64,000 nt of DNA, taken from contig NW_006763143.1 of assembly GCF_000264905.1 (NCBI RefSeq), positions 1,415,314 through 1,479,313 of the forward strand, read 5' to 3'. The stretch comes from Stereum hirsutum FP-91666 SS1 (lineage: Eukaryota; Basidiomycota; Agaricomycetes; Russulales; Stereaceae). Shown piece after piece: positions 20,335 to 32,035 of the stretch. The stretch's first letter is position 1; every line of letters begins with the position of its first letter. Under the pieces are notes generated by a model, which saw only the letters and a program-made list of their open reading frames with translations, was not told where the DNA came from and did no database searches. Made by a program: the position numbers and the translations under genes.

Positions 20335-21614
20335 TCAACTATCCAACACACGTACGGCTTCCCTCGTGGCAGTCATTCCCATGAGCCCTCTGCCATCGGC
20401 ACTGCCGCTTTCCTCCATCTCTGCAAAACTCTCAAGTCCTTGCGCGGTTCCGACAAACTCCAGTGATGTCATTGCCCGCTGAGGGCCGGAGAGGCACGAA
20501 GATGCTGCTGCCATGGTCCGTGAGTCCCAAGCGCGGCGTAATGCGACTCGCATGTTGATGAGGATGGTGGAAAGAACCTAGGATACAAAGCGTGAATATA
20601 CTTACAGAAGTCTTGCGACAGTCTACGACGTACAGGCATGAGGAAGCTCGATGGCCCAACTATGTTGACCACATGACTATTGAGCGCATATGGTATTGCG
20701 AGGACAATGGACGAGACGGCACAGATCATGGAGCTTTCAATCACCATGGCTGCAATTGACACGTAGGGCGCGGACAAGGCGTCAGAATCTTCAAGCGCTT
20801 CTCGAAGTCTTCGTCTAAATAATAATAGGCGGCCGGCGATAAGGGTCGGAAGAATGATGTTGAGAGCGGCGGTGAGGAACATATGAGCAAGCCCCCAGTC
20901 AACGGTGTTGTTACTGTAAACGCTGGCGCCAGGTCGCATGGACTCCCAAAGAAAGAAAATGCCAAATACTGGTCAATGAAGTTCAAAATCAGCCACAGTG
21001 ATACAACAGATACTGGTGATGTTTCACCTATGTTGGCAAGGTACACTAATACCAGGGATATTAGGAGGTAATATTTGAAGCGAAATATCGCTAGGCAGCG
21101 ATACAACTGGTTACAGAGTGGTCAAAAGTTAGATTTCCAGCTCAGTGCACAGACTAAGTAAACCCACTAAAAATCCGTCAGCCAACCATGAGATCACCAC
21201 GCCGATCACGTTGAACGCCGCAAGAGGCCCACTTGCGTACTGGGTTCGTCCCCAGGCCATCGGCCCACCAGGATAGTCACGGTTATCGATGAACTCCAAC
21301 TGATAGTTGCGCGCATACGATCCAGCGTATGCTACAGCAAGGGAGAACATCACGAGTGTGAACACGATGAGCGTCTTGTTTCGCTTAGTCCCTCGTCTGG
21401 GAGGATCCTCGATGAGGAGATGCATGGTCTGCAGACAGACAACACAGATCATCCCTACGAATCGTTTGCGATATCGATCAAAGGAGATTGAACATAAAGA
21501 AAGGTTCGGAAGGTACTTACCAAAAGTCATCCAACATGCAAGGCCGCCTATTAGAGTGGCACGCTCATACCAAAGAGCATCGGAGGACAGATCGGGTCTG
21601 TTTGTGTTTGACAT
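20335..21614 (-). CDS. Seven-helix membrane protein, tandem paralog A
   Basis: Polytopic membrane protein of about 350 aa in several exons. It begins MSNTNRPDLSSDALWYERA and has hydrophobic segments that can be read as seven helices: LIGGLACWMTFGMICVVCL, TLIVFTLVMFSLAVAYAG, AAFNVIGVVISWLADGFLV, YYLLISLVLVYLANIG, LAHMFLTAALNIILPTLIAG, VSIAAMVIESSMICAVSSIV and a last one ending LSTILINMRVA. A charged loop (EDPPRRGTKRNK) follows helix 1, and DGFLVGLL..LYRCLAIF lies after helix 3. The C-terminal tail is Ser/Glu-rich and cytoplasmic by the positive-inside rule. It belongs to the large, uncharacterised receptor-like membrane families of Agaricomycetes; no ligand can be named. A close paralog follows at 22386-23683. 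At least intron 1 (after WMTFG) splits a Gly codon identically in both. Confidence 0.85.
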
Positions 21615-21695
21615 CTTGTGAGGACTCTGTAGAGAACGTATTGGTCGCCAAAAGAGAGGATGATATGATGAGTTAGTAGGCGAGCAGCCGCACTT

Positions 21696-21721
21696 TATGT
21701 CTCTCCTCGGGCACAGACATA
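21696..21721. promoter_or_regulatory. Spaced palindrome upstream of membrane-protein gene A
   Basis: TATGTCT, 12 bases, then AGACATA: a perfect 7-bp inverted repeat 82 bp upstream of the start codon. The same arms with the same 12-bp spacing occur upstream of the paralog at 23773-23798, with GGGC conserved inside the spacer. It could be a dimer-binding site or an RNA hairpin in the 5' UTR. Confidence 0.5.
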
Positions 21722-21799
21722 GAAAACTAAGAACTGAAGTCGAAGCAAAATGAGACGAGCCATGAATAGACTGTACCCGCGATCCTTTAGAATGACCTT

Positions 21800-21864
21800 C
21801 CAATCATCGCGGTCCGCCGGGCTTTAGCGAAGTTAAAAGAAACCACAGGCATATACGGTCTAAT
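21800..21864 (-). mobile_element. Truncated second copy of the 17.9-kb MITE
   Basis: Read on the minus strand, this segment begins ATTAGACCGTATATGC and continues with TTTTAACTTCGCTAAAGC and CGCGATGATTGG. It matches the left half of the element at 17894-18016 in order, with small gaps. The other terminal repeat is missing, so it is a truncated or decayed copy. It lies between the two paralogous membrane-protein genes. Confidence 0.6.
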
Positions 21865-22385
21865 CCTGATGATTCTGAGAGAAACATGCTAAGTTGAGGT
21901 GTCTTGATGCTCCAGATGACTTGTCTGGGGCTTTGAAGTGTCTATACAAAGGACATATCAATATATCAACATCTAGAATGCTGAGCGCATGATCGGATAT
22001 TCTGGACTGCCGAGCATACATGGATGATATTACTTTCCTTGCACTCTAAACAAAGATATCATCAGCATCAACCGCGTCCGACAGACTTCCCGGCATCGGA
22101 ATGTTGAGGCTGTGGCACACACGGTCGAAGGAACAGGTGCGGGTTCTTATCATGAACATAGCTCTAATTATTTCGTCTCTGAAATTAGGACCACATGGTC
22201 AAGGAAGAATGAGAGCTGAGAAAACCTAGCACCGGCCAGTAATCATTATAATATCCGTCCGTGAAAGTAGTAGCAGATGTGCGACCTACAATGTTCAAGA
22301 TATGTTTTCAAGTCCAATATGAGAGTCTTCGGAATAAAGAAAGAGCTTGATCACCTCATAGTCGATGCCTTCGTCACAACACACC

Positions 22386-23683
22386 TCACTTCTTGTCCTG
22401 TTCCGGCTGCGCTCCATCTACCAACACGTCCACAATTTTTGTGATATTCGTTTCCATAAGTCCTCTGCCATCAGCGTTGGTGCTTTCCTCCACCGCTGCA
22501 AAATTCGATGGTTTTTGTGCAGTTGCAACAAACTCAATTGACGTCATCGCTCGCTGGGGGCTGGTGAGGTTCGAAGGTGCTGCTATCATGGTCCGCGAGT
22601 CCCAAGCACGGCGCGATGCGACTCGCATGTTGATGAGGATGGTGGAAAGAACCTCAAATATGAACCATGAGAATCGTAACGAAAGACTTAAAAGAGTCTT
22701 CGACGTACGGGCATGATGAAGCTGGAAGGTAAAAAGAGATTGGCGACATGACTGTTGAGCGCGTACGGTATCGCGAAGGCGAGGAACGAGAGGGCACAAA
22801 TCATGGAACTTTCAATGACCATGGCGGCGATGGAGATGTATGGCACAGACAAGGCCTGAGAGGTTCCAAGAGCTCGACGAAGGCTCCGTCGGAAGAATAG
22901 TAGGCGGCCGGCGATGAGGATGGCGAGGACGATGTTGAGAACAGTGGTGAGGATCACGCGCGCAAGACCCCAGGCGACAGTGTCAACACTGTACAAGCCG
23001 GTACCAGATTGTATGGTCTCATTCAGAAAGAAAATGCCGGATACTACGTCAAAAAGCCTAATTATTAGCTAGCGGTAATAACACGGACTGTAGTGACTGA
23101 TCACCCATGCTGGCAAAGAACAAGGCCACCAGGAGTGCAAGGAGGTACAAATTGAAGTGAAATATTACAAGGCAACGATATATCTGTTCGGAAGAGTGAT
23201 TAGGATATAGATTTTATTTCGGTAAAACAGCCTAGACTCACTAGAAAGCCGTCAGCCAACCATGAGATCACAACACTGATCACAATGGGCGACACAAAAC
23301 GTGCACTGCTGAATTGTGTTCGTCCCCAGGCCATTGGGCCACCAGGATAGTTACGATTCTCGATGAATTGTAGTTGGAAGTTACGTGTATATAGCCCAAT
23401 GAAGGATACGGCAAGCGAGAACATTATGAGTGTGAACGCAATGAGGACCTGGTTTCGCTTGGCCCCTCGTCTTGGAGGATCTTCGACGAGAAGGTGTATT
23501 GTCTGCAGACAGACGACACATATCATCCCTAGAGTTCACGATCTCCGTCAGAAGAGATGGAGCTCCAACAGGGTTCAAATGCTGCTCACCGAAGGTCATC
23601 CAGGACGACAGGGCGCCCATGAAAACTGCACGTTCATACCAAAGAGCATCTGCAGAAAGATCGGGTCTGTTTGGGCTGGGCAT
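22386..23683 (-). CDS. Seven-helix membrane protein, tandem paralog B
   Basis: Paralog of the gene at 20335-21614, in the same orientation and about 770 bp upstream of it. It starts MPSPNRPDLSADALWYERA and has the same helix pattern, the same EDPPRRGAKRN loop, the same NYPGGPMAWGRTQ stretch before helix 3 and the same DGFLV..YRCL transition. It also shares VLSTILINMRVASRRAWDSR near the end. By eye the two agree at well over half of positions in the membrane core. They diverge most in the C-terminal tail, where this copy ends in a Lys/Glu/Gln-rich stretch (GAQPEQDKK). The reading frame looks intact, so both copies are probably functional. Splice sites fall at equivalent places. No function is known. 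Confidence 0.85.
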
Positions 23684-23772
23684 TGTTTGAGGGCGTGCTG
23701 GGAGCGAAGGGCAAAGAACCCGTCGGACGTCGAACAGAGAGTGGGGAATACATTAAGCAGTCGTTCACCCTT

Positions 23773-23798
23773 TATGTCTGTACTTGGGCGCAGACATA
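23773..23798. promoter_or_regulatory. Spaced palindrome upstream of membrane-protein gene B
   Basis: TATGTCT, 12 bases, AGACATA, located 90 bp upstream of the ATG. Arms and spacing are identical to the element before paralog A, although the flanking sequence has diverged. Confidence 0.5.
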
Positions 23799-25067
23799 AG
23801 GACCGGGGACGAAGCACCTTGATTCTATTCGTATCATCCCGGAAGAAACCAAGCCGATTTGAGTTACCTTGACGCTCGATCCGCCAATTTCTTTCGCACG
23901 ATTGTATATCGTGGACTATCAAGCATCCTTAGATGTAAAAACTCGATCCATTTGTGATATCAACGAGTATCGACGTTGGTCTGTCAGGTGGAAAAACTCA
24001 GTACACAGGTTCACTAAATTGACGAAGAACTTACCATGAATATTAGAAGAGTCACCTTCGCGTTCTAGACTTTTCCCCGGATGAGTTACATTCGGCTCTA
24101 GATTGAGATATCACCGACAACTTCATTCCGCTGCTCATCACCACATTGCCTGATATCAGAGCGTCAAATGATGCTGTAGCATCTACTGCAGAGCCAATTC
24201 TATTTTATAGCGTTGAGAGTCAGACTTGACGGATGAAGTCGAGTCGCGATCGACTGAGGCGGACGAGTGAACTGCAGAGGTTGGTGTCTAGATGACTGCA
24301 CTGTGTTGCCTAGATAAGATCCTATACGAGTGTACAAGCAGAGTGATGAAACAAACCCAGGTGAGAGTCAAAAGAGAGAAGACGTGACGACGATGCATTG
24401 AAAGTTGTGAACGGCAGTGGCCAAAAAGACACAGACGATCGAAATTCGAACTTCGGAGATTTCCGGTGTGAGTTGTGTCACGGTGGCGATGAGAGAATGT
24501 GGCCCAGTGAGCCTGGTCGTACTCGCCGCCATGAATCCAAACAGAATTAGTGACATTCTCTTGCGTCACAAACCTACGGAAGACAGAGATACCAGAGAGA
24601 GTGCGACTGCTAACATGACTTGGACGAATTATAGGGACCATATATGATGATATACATGCATGATTAGAGCTCATCAACCTCACGAGTCCAGGTATGCTAA
24701 GCAGTGCAGCCAGTCAGGATGGGCAGTACAGTAACGACAGACCAGTCAATCGCCAAATAAAAATCAGTCAGTCTGAGTCGATCAGCAATGGGTACAGTAA
24801 GTAAATACACGGTAAGCACAGCAGTGAAGAGCGAGATACAGGTGGCAAAGACAGACGTACAGATCAGATATATACAGGGAGAGTTACAGATCAGCGTACG
24901 TTATGACAAGTATACAGACTCCGAGCCAGAGATCAACAACAAACGACAACGGTCAAATCACATAAAGATAGCATCAAAAAGCAGACCAGCGAACGAACAC
25001 ACAAACGAACGAGAAAATCCAGGTAGAGAGATTACACAGACACGGGCCCAACAAAAAGAAAAAAAAA
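23799..25067. other. Intergenic region, possibly with a decayed membrane-protein fragment
   Basis: About 1.27 kb without a supported gene. On the minus strand, 24556-24371 reads a hydrophobic 62-codon stretch (including SIVCVFLATAVHNFQC) that resembles part of a polytopic membrane protein, but there is no matching upstream or downstream exon. From 24700 to 25060 the sequence is purine-rich and simple (CAGTCAG, ACAGATCAG words). Confidence 0.35.
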
Positions 25068-27760
25068 TCATTCATACCACGCACTCCTCAACCTCGAGCC
25101 ACTCCTCTTTTCCTTACCACCACCACCACCTCTTCTACCGCTACCACCACCATTGCCAGACCTCCTCACCCCCTTCTTCCCTTTTCTCGTCCTCGGTCGC
25201 CTCACAATCCCACTAGCCCCCGCAGTCCACGCCCTATTCGTCTTCTCCGCAAACTCCTTGAACGCCGCCGAATGAACCTCGAAATTGGGCGGAAATCCGG
25301 TGCTATAGTACGACGAGCGCCAGTTATCGAACGTCTCTCCGTCAATGTCGGGGCCGACGTTGCAGGAGGCAATGGCGGATGAGAATTCACAGCTAAACGG
25401 GCTTGGAGGCGACCACAACAACGAGTGAGATAGGGCAATGGGGTGTGTCGTGGACGATCCCGAGGCCACCGCTGCATCGTGACCTAGGGGACGTGTGGGC
25501 AAGGATAAAGAAACGGGTGCGATAGCCATAGACTCGAAACTTCCACGCCTAGAAATTATGACGGAGGAGGCCTGCGTGAAAATGAGGGGAGCAGCTATGG
25601 ATCGGACAGATGCAACTTCTGCATGGAGTGCGCTTAAGACTGATGAGCAGGTTGCATCGGTCGTTATTGACGAGATGGAGGGGTTCTTGTCGTTGTGGGC
25701 CGCCGTCGCATCAGCCTGTCCGGAGTAAAGTGTATAAGATGATGAGCATGGGTGGGGAGCCGGCTGGGGATGAAGCAGTGTGGCGTGGTGTGGCGCAAGA
25801 ACGTACGCTGACTTTACCTTGTAAGGACGGCTCTGCATGGACCCAACTTCGGCATTCAACAAGCCAAGGGATGTCGACGAGATGACAGCACCACTCGACT
25901 TTGAGCTTTCCACATTACTCTGCAATTGATACGGGATTAGCACCTCAACATCACAAATCTCAAAAGCCGTAAGTGTGCGCACACCTTCGAGTTTATATTC
26001 CTCGTACCAGCCCCTCTTGACCGAATCATCACAGACTTTGCCTCCACGTCCGAATCAGGCCACACATCCGAATCGGACGTCGCCAGAGGATTATCTCTCC
26101 CTCCCCGAGGCGAAGGCATAGACATCTCCTTGTCGTCCGTGTCCACCGCTGTCACCACCTTGTCGTCCTCGTCGCCGTACACAGACTCAAACCCACAGTC
26201 TGAGTCCGAGCCGTCAGAGAAGAAAGTCTTCTCCACGGCGTTACTGAGGTCCGCTGTCATCAGTGGACTGTCATGTCCGCCCGTCTGAACCATGTCCCAA
26301 GTAGGTGAGAAGGACGAGGAAAGGGAAGGGGAAGACGAGAACGATGACGACGGTGATGGAGGAGACCCATTTGACGAAAGAACGAAAGCTTCTCTATTAA
26401 TACGGACAGCGCGACTCGAATGATAGTCCGAAGGAGTTTTGTCGTCGTCCCGAGGTCCAAGCGAAGTTCTCCACGAGGGCGGTGGCGCCACATCGCCACT
26501 CGGCCGTGTATAAATCGTCCAAGGCATCGGCGAACGTGAAGGCGTACTGGTCAGGGACGGCGACATCGGAAATGCATACGGAAGACTCGAAGACGACTCA
26601 GATCCCCCAAAGGTCGAGCGGGAGCGCGACATCATCGCAAGCGAACACTCAGTTCCACTATCCGTGGACGAATAAAAGTCCGAAGTGGCGAGAGAGGGTG
26701 CGGTCGTAGCGGTGCTGCTGAACTGGACGTAGGACATATTGGAAAGTGACGGAGAGCGTGGCGGTAACACAGGTCGAGTACGGCTGATAGACACAGAGTC
26801 CCTGGCCGCAGGATCCGCCTCGAACCCCGCGAGGAAATTGTTGACGCTCATGCTCGGCACAGATCTCGAATGCCTAAGACCCGCCGGCCTCCGTCTCTGC
26901 AATTTCTTCGGACTCCTCGTATTCGTGGTCACAGGCGACGGCGTAAACGAAGGCCAGAGTAGCCTGTTCGAGTTCGTCATAGAACTCCCGTAGCCGGATT
27001 CGGACACCTTGTAACGGCGCGTAGACCGTTCGTTCTGGCTAGGCAGTGTATACGTTCGTCCCATCTTGACTTTATCGTAAGGAGAGGGAGAACTGGGGGT
27101 GTAACCAGGAATGAGCGTATATTCTTCGTCATGAGAAACCCCAGCGGTAGGCGCGGATACAGAAATCGGAGTCGGTGGGATGGATGATGACAAGGCGGAG
27201 GAAGGAGTGGTAGGAGAAGTTGAGCTGGAGGAAGAGGGTGACGAAAATAATCGTCTGCGGATGGGCGTCAAAAGAGTGGGGCATGGAGAACTGTAATCGG
27301 GTGAAGTGGGCATGAACGATTGAGCTTGAGAAGACAAAGGAGCCTGACTTGGATACGCGGGAACGCCACAGTACGGATGCACAGTGGCAGGCGGAGTACG
27401 CGGACGATAGTCATGGCGAGCACCAACATCGGAATACCTCCCCGGCCCTATATCAATAACATCCACCATGTAAGGAATCGTCAGAGGAAAAGGCTCCGTG
27501 AGCGCTCGATGGTGCTGCGTAGGTCGTTTAGGGCGTGAACGTCCGTGAAGCGCATCGTGAAGGAACGTAGACGCTCTGTTCTTCGCCTTTTGGAGGACGG
27601 AGAAGGCGAAGTGACGTGAGGGGAGTGGGCGTGGCTGGCAGTACGGTGGAAGGTGCATGATGTGGTCGGTTTCGTTGTCGTTGTCGTCGCTGTCGAAGAA
27701 AGACACTTGGGTGTGGCCCAGGTGAACAGCACCGAGCCGATTAACGACCGGAGGTGACAT
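25068..27760 (-). CDS. Large Ser/Pro-rich, disordered protein with a basic Gly-rich tail
   Basis: I join two long reading frames by a 65-nt GT-AG intron (25984..25920). Exon 1 is 27760..25985 (592 codons) and exon 2 is 25919..25068 (283 codons), giving 875 aa. A second, in-frame intron after SMQSRPYK (about 102 nt, GTAAAG..GGACAG) is possible and would shorten it to 841. Nearly the whole protein is low-complexity Ser/Thr/Pro with no stable domain I recognise. A repeated SP/TP pattern suggests many proline-directed phosphorylation sites. Near the end a more ordered stretch (DGETFDNWRSSYYSTGFPPN) is followed by an Arg/Gly tail (GNGGGSGRRGGGGGKEKR) like an RNA-binding RGG region. Function unknown. 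Confidence 0.7.
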
Positions 27761-28926
27761 CGCAGAGGATACTCAGTCAAGTCAGCCGCGCATTGTCGGG
27801 TCGCATGGGGCGAAAGGAAGAAGGGAGCCAAAGCGAGGACATTCTGCACAGGTCGAACTTTAAGAGTCCTCAGTCGCCGGAAAGTTCCTCAAGTCGACTT
27901 CGATGCAAACACAGAGTTGCCTGAATCGTGGGGACGGTGACACAAGCTGGCCATATCCTCTGATGCGCTGGCCTGGCCTGAGACATAGTGAGTGTTAATG
28001 CTCTCAGTGACAGGGTCCAAAGCAAGGAGGAGATGAACAGTGGTTGACAGGTAAAGCCCTTCGGAGCTCGAACATACATTCTTCCTTCGCGGCAATACCC
28101 GCGATATTCTAACTCCGTCTTCTACTTCTGGACCTCAAGTGGGAAGCGCCACCGCCACTCATGATTTACTTGTACAGAACGGGGCCACTCTTCCAGTCGA
28201 GATTCTTTCGAATTATCATCCATAATCGCGCAAGAATGGTGGGGTGAAGTCCATCAAGCTGGACGCCTCAATATGAAACAACGGCACATCCACGATCCGG
28301 ATTCGAGGGTAAAGTACACGAGATACCATGGGTGATCAGTGAGTACACAAAGTGACAACGTCCGCAAATCGAGACATTATTAATCAGTGGATCATGGTAA
28401 GAACACGCCTAAAATAAGAACAAGGAGAAATCTAACACCGGTCGTGACTTGTGTCAGATCTAGGTCTCCTGCCACCTGTCAACGCCAGGAATACCGACTC
28501 GAAATCAGGCCAGCCATCTTGGAGTACAATTCTGGGAGAGCCTCGCTTCTTATATTTGCGCGTGGTCTAAAGGGGGTATGATGTAAATAATAGTACAACT
28601 TCTCGCTACACGCGTGCGTACAGCAGAGATGATTACAGCTTTAAACCACGGGGAGTACAGTAAAATTGTCCAAGGAGCGATATTTAACGAGAGGAACGCA
28701 GTTGGAAAGTCGAAACAGTAAAGCACATGCAGTATTAAAACAACAGCACGAAAGAGCGTAGGATATGGTACACGCACGGTGGCAGAGACCAAAGGGGGCC
28801 TGAATGGTAACGAGCGGGAAAAAAGAGTGACGAGTGCAGTCCGAAAAAAAGGGGAGATATGACTCCATGAAATGGGAGAACGAGCAGAATAAAAGAAAAG
28901 AGAGAGAACGAATTGGTCCAAACACT
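27761..28926. other. Intergenic region between two Ser-rich genes
   Basis: About 1.17 kb holding the promoter of the 25068-27760 gene and the 3' end of the next gene. I see no supported coding or RNA gene and no clear repeat. Confidence 0.5.
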
Positions 28927-31235
28927 TCAGACACCTTCGCCGACTCTCATCTCCCCGGCACGCTCGATGATAGCGCGCAGAGTCATCGGAGGTGTCACGG
29001 AGAAAGACAAGTGGGTCTCCTCGCCGTCATCGACATTGGAATCCGTTTGAGCACCAAGTGCCTGCAATACGAGCTTCACCCCACTCGACGCATGGGAACC
29101 AACCACTTTCACCATGATTATGCTACTATCATCCATGGCCCACACGATCGTGTTGCCCATAGAGCCCTCACAAAGCCTACGCTTCACAGCCTGCCAGCTC
29201 GGCGCGTTGACCAACACCTGCTCTGAACGCCTCAAACCGACAGAGGGGTGTGTGGATTGCGGAAACGCGTCGAAACGCGCTGGTCTATCGAATTCTGACG
29301 CATCGTCCGAACGAAGCCACTCAGAGGTTGGACGAGAGCGGGCGGTGACGAAGGTATCGGTGGTAGTGGCGGTGGCGAGAGAGTTCAGGGAGATGTCTCG
29401 GCGATGGATAGGGCGGTGAGGAGCAGGATGCCGGAAGTTTGTGAATGATTCATCGGTGTGTATCGACCTCAATGGCGCCACGATAGCGGATGAAGGAACT
29501 GGTGTTGGATATCTATGGCTGACAAACGCCTCGGCTTCTGTCTGGTAATAGGAAAAAGGATTATAGTGGGGTCAGTTCCCTGTTGATAATATGGACAGGT
29601 CTAGATTACATACCTCGGGAAGTGTGCTGCTCTCGACGAGTGTGAACGAACTAAGGGAAGGACTGGAAACTGAGAGTTGGTAGGTATCTTGTGCTGCCGA
29701 CAACGGCGCAAGGTCTGGCGGGGTCCTGGAACGACGCCAGCCAAGACGAGGGGATTGGGAGCTCGCCCCTGGCTGAAGGAAGTTGCCGCCTGCTCCAGTC
29801 GAAGGTCCATGTGATGGACTACGTCTGGGAAAACGTTTGACGGAGAGATCAAGAGGCGAATCCGGAATATCGATGGTTGGTAGAGAGGGAGGCGATGGAG
29901 ATCTAGATAGCTCGAGAGGTGGAGCAAGAGAAGACGGAGAAAATGACTCGGTCACTTCTTGTTCTTGTCCCTCGAGAAGACGGAACGTGGTTGGCGACTC
30001 TTGGGTGTATAGCGGGTGGAGCTGCCGTGGAGGTTGGAACGACCGATGACGCGACCGTATCGGCGTGGAACTCGTTGGGAATGACTGCCCATAACGAGGG
30101 GAAGGAGGCACTGAATAATTGGTGTCACAAGGGGAAGCAGGGGGTGTATGACACAAAACCAAGCTATCATAAGTTGCGCGGCGAGTATGACGAAGCTCCT
30201 GGATCTCGCTCGGATGAACGATTTTGACTGAATCTCTTCTGAAAGGGTCGTTGTCGAGAGTCAGGAAGTGTTCTGTACTGGGAGACACTTCACCACGGAA
30301 GATGCTTCGGAATTCGTGCTCCGGAGGTTGGAGGAATGATTTGTCTGAAGCGGTGGTTGGCGATGGAGTCACGGGAGAGTGGCTCGAGAAGGAGTCGAAG
30401 AAGAGTTCATTATTTGGGGACGATATAGAGGTATCAGGAGTACTTGGTGGAGAGAAGGTTGTCTGGATGGGGTACGAGATGATTGCAGCTGGTTTCCGGC
30501 GGCTGAAGGGGCTGAATTTGCCACGCAGAAGGCGGGAAGGTGTGTGCAATGTCTTCGTAAACCACAATATTTATCAGCGGGTGAAGAGAGAGTATATTGT
30601 TAGATGAAACGTACAGAGTCGGTCTGCGGTAAAGGCGAAACCGAGGGCAGGTAAACCGGAGAAGGCGGAGGCGGAGGCGTTCGCGGTGCTATGTACGAGG
30701 AACGAGGATCGAGCTCGAAAAATGAGAGGGATTTTGAGCAGACCGAGCGTTGCGGATAAGACGACGGAGATATCAGAGGCATGCTGGGGGAACGGGATAA
30801 TTGGAGAGAATTGCCGGTGGATCTAAGACTAAGTGGCCTCCAGGAGTCACGGCGATACGTCAAAGGTCTGGCCGTAGGTTGCTGGCTGGGACGGTGGATC
30901 GAGGGTAAAGACAGATAATTGGCAGCACGAGAAACGATGGACGATGGGCTTGGTGGCATGTCATTTGGCGAAGAGGTGCCACGACTGGCGCGAGTCATGA
31001 GCGCTGTGGCGCGCGAGGTGACTTTGCGCATGAAGGAGGGTGGCGAGTAGTTGGAGCCGGTAGGGCTTGATCCATGAGTCTTAATGAGAGGAATTGGCCC
31101 TGGTTCCACGAATGTGCCGGGTGCTGAGATGGAGTCGTGGTCGAAGAAGCTACCATCGCTGAAGGCGGCGGAGACGAGGGAGGTGAACTCGTCAACGTCG
31201 GCTGTTACGCACGGGCTCATAGGAGTGTTGGCCAT
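28927..31235 (-). CDS. Ser/Pro-rich protein with a conserved-looking C-terminal segment
   Basis: Three exons, 31235..30615, 30552..29614 and 29541..28927, encode 724 aa. The 62-nt first intron has a CTGAT branch motif and an unusual but in-phase ACGAAG acceptor; the second is GTATGT..ACCAG. The first 500 residues are Ser/Pro/Arg-rich and probably disordered, with many SP and PPSP sites. The last 90 residues (from APSWQAVKRRLCEGSMGNTI through TLRAIIERAGEMRVGEG) look folded, with alternating hydrophobic strands. That makes this the part to use for a profile search. It lies head-to-tail with the other Ser-rich gene, but I see no convincing sequence relationship. Function unknown. Confidence 0.7.
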
Positions 31236-31706
31236 TGTGGGGGGAAGATGAAAGGAGAAGGAATGGAGGAAACCAAGAGGAGACGATATTTGAGCTGGCC
31301 GGCATCGCTGTCGTCCTCAAAAGGCATTCCGATTTGAACGTACATACGACAGCCAACCGTTCGTTTCTGGTGCAGTCGTATGCGCCTCGGATACAAATTG
31401 CGCCATGCAATCAATGCGATCCTCAAGCGTGACGCTTCCATGGGCTCGCTCCAGTCAGACCTATCTTATGATTCGTTACCTTTTGCTCTATGTATCATAA
31501 CATGGCAAAGAGAGCACGCAGAATCAGCATGTCCGGGGGGGCCTTATGTCTAGTAGGCAGTGAAGACCAAGCTATGCTGGAAACAGCTCGAGAAAACATA
31601 TCGCGTCGGCGCGCGCGCAATCCATAGAGACGTCGGAATCAGCAATTTAGATCGGCGCCGCACGACAAGTGCGAATCTCATTCCTCGACCAGAAGCGGAA
31701 GGGAAC

Positions 31707-32035
31707 TTACTTGGTACGGTCTATGAATGATAGATGGAGGTGCTCGGTGCTTTCGCGAAGGAAAGAAGACAGATCTGGATCTGTAAGGGTATCCGTGCGT
31801 TTCGCACTGTTCAATTGAACTCCGAGCGATTGATTAGTGGTTCATACATGACGAGGACGAGTTGGAGGAATTCTGAGTGATCAAGTTGATCCTCGTCAGT
31901 GATCCCGGGGAGCCTCGGAGCCCACTGCTCCGCGGACTTGCCTGAGTATGGGGTCGCCAGTCGCCACAGCGTGACCGGTCTTCTTGTGTAACGTCTCAGC
32001 ATGCTACGAATCCGCAAGAACAGTGTTTTCGCCAT
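31707..32035 (-). CDS. Small protein (95 aa), possible mitochondrial targeting
   Basis: Two exons, 32035..31848 and 31806..31707, separated by a 41-nt intron with GTATGA donor, CTAATC branch site and AACAG acceptor. The total of 288 nt closes exactly in phase. The N-terminus is Arg-rich with no acidic residues for about 30 positions (MAKTLFLRIRSMLRRYTRRP), like a mitochondrial presequence. The remainder (LPGITDEDQLDHSEFLQLVLV and SSFLRESTEHLHLSFIDRTK) is acidic and helical. I do not recognise the family. Without the splice, the first exon would run to a 74-codon ORF. I think the spliced form is likelier because the second exon keeps coding character. Confidence 0.5.

Noticed and set aside
25068..25982. 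Second independent gene with an RGG tail
   Set aside because: A 65-nt intron joins it in phase to the upstream Ser-rich frame, and its first 21 codons are intron sequence.
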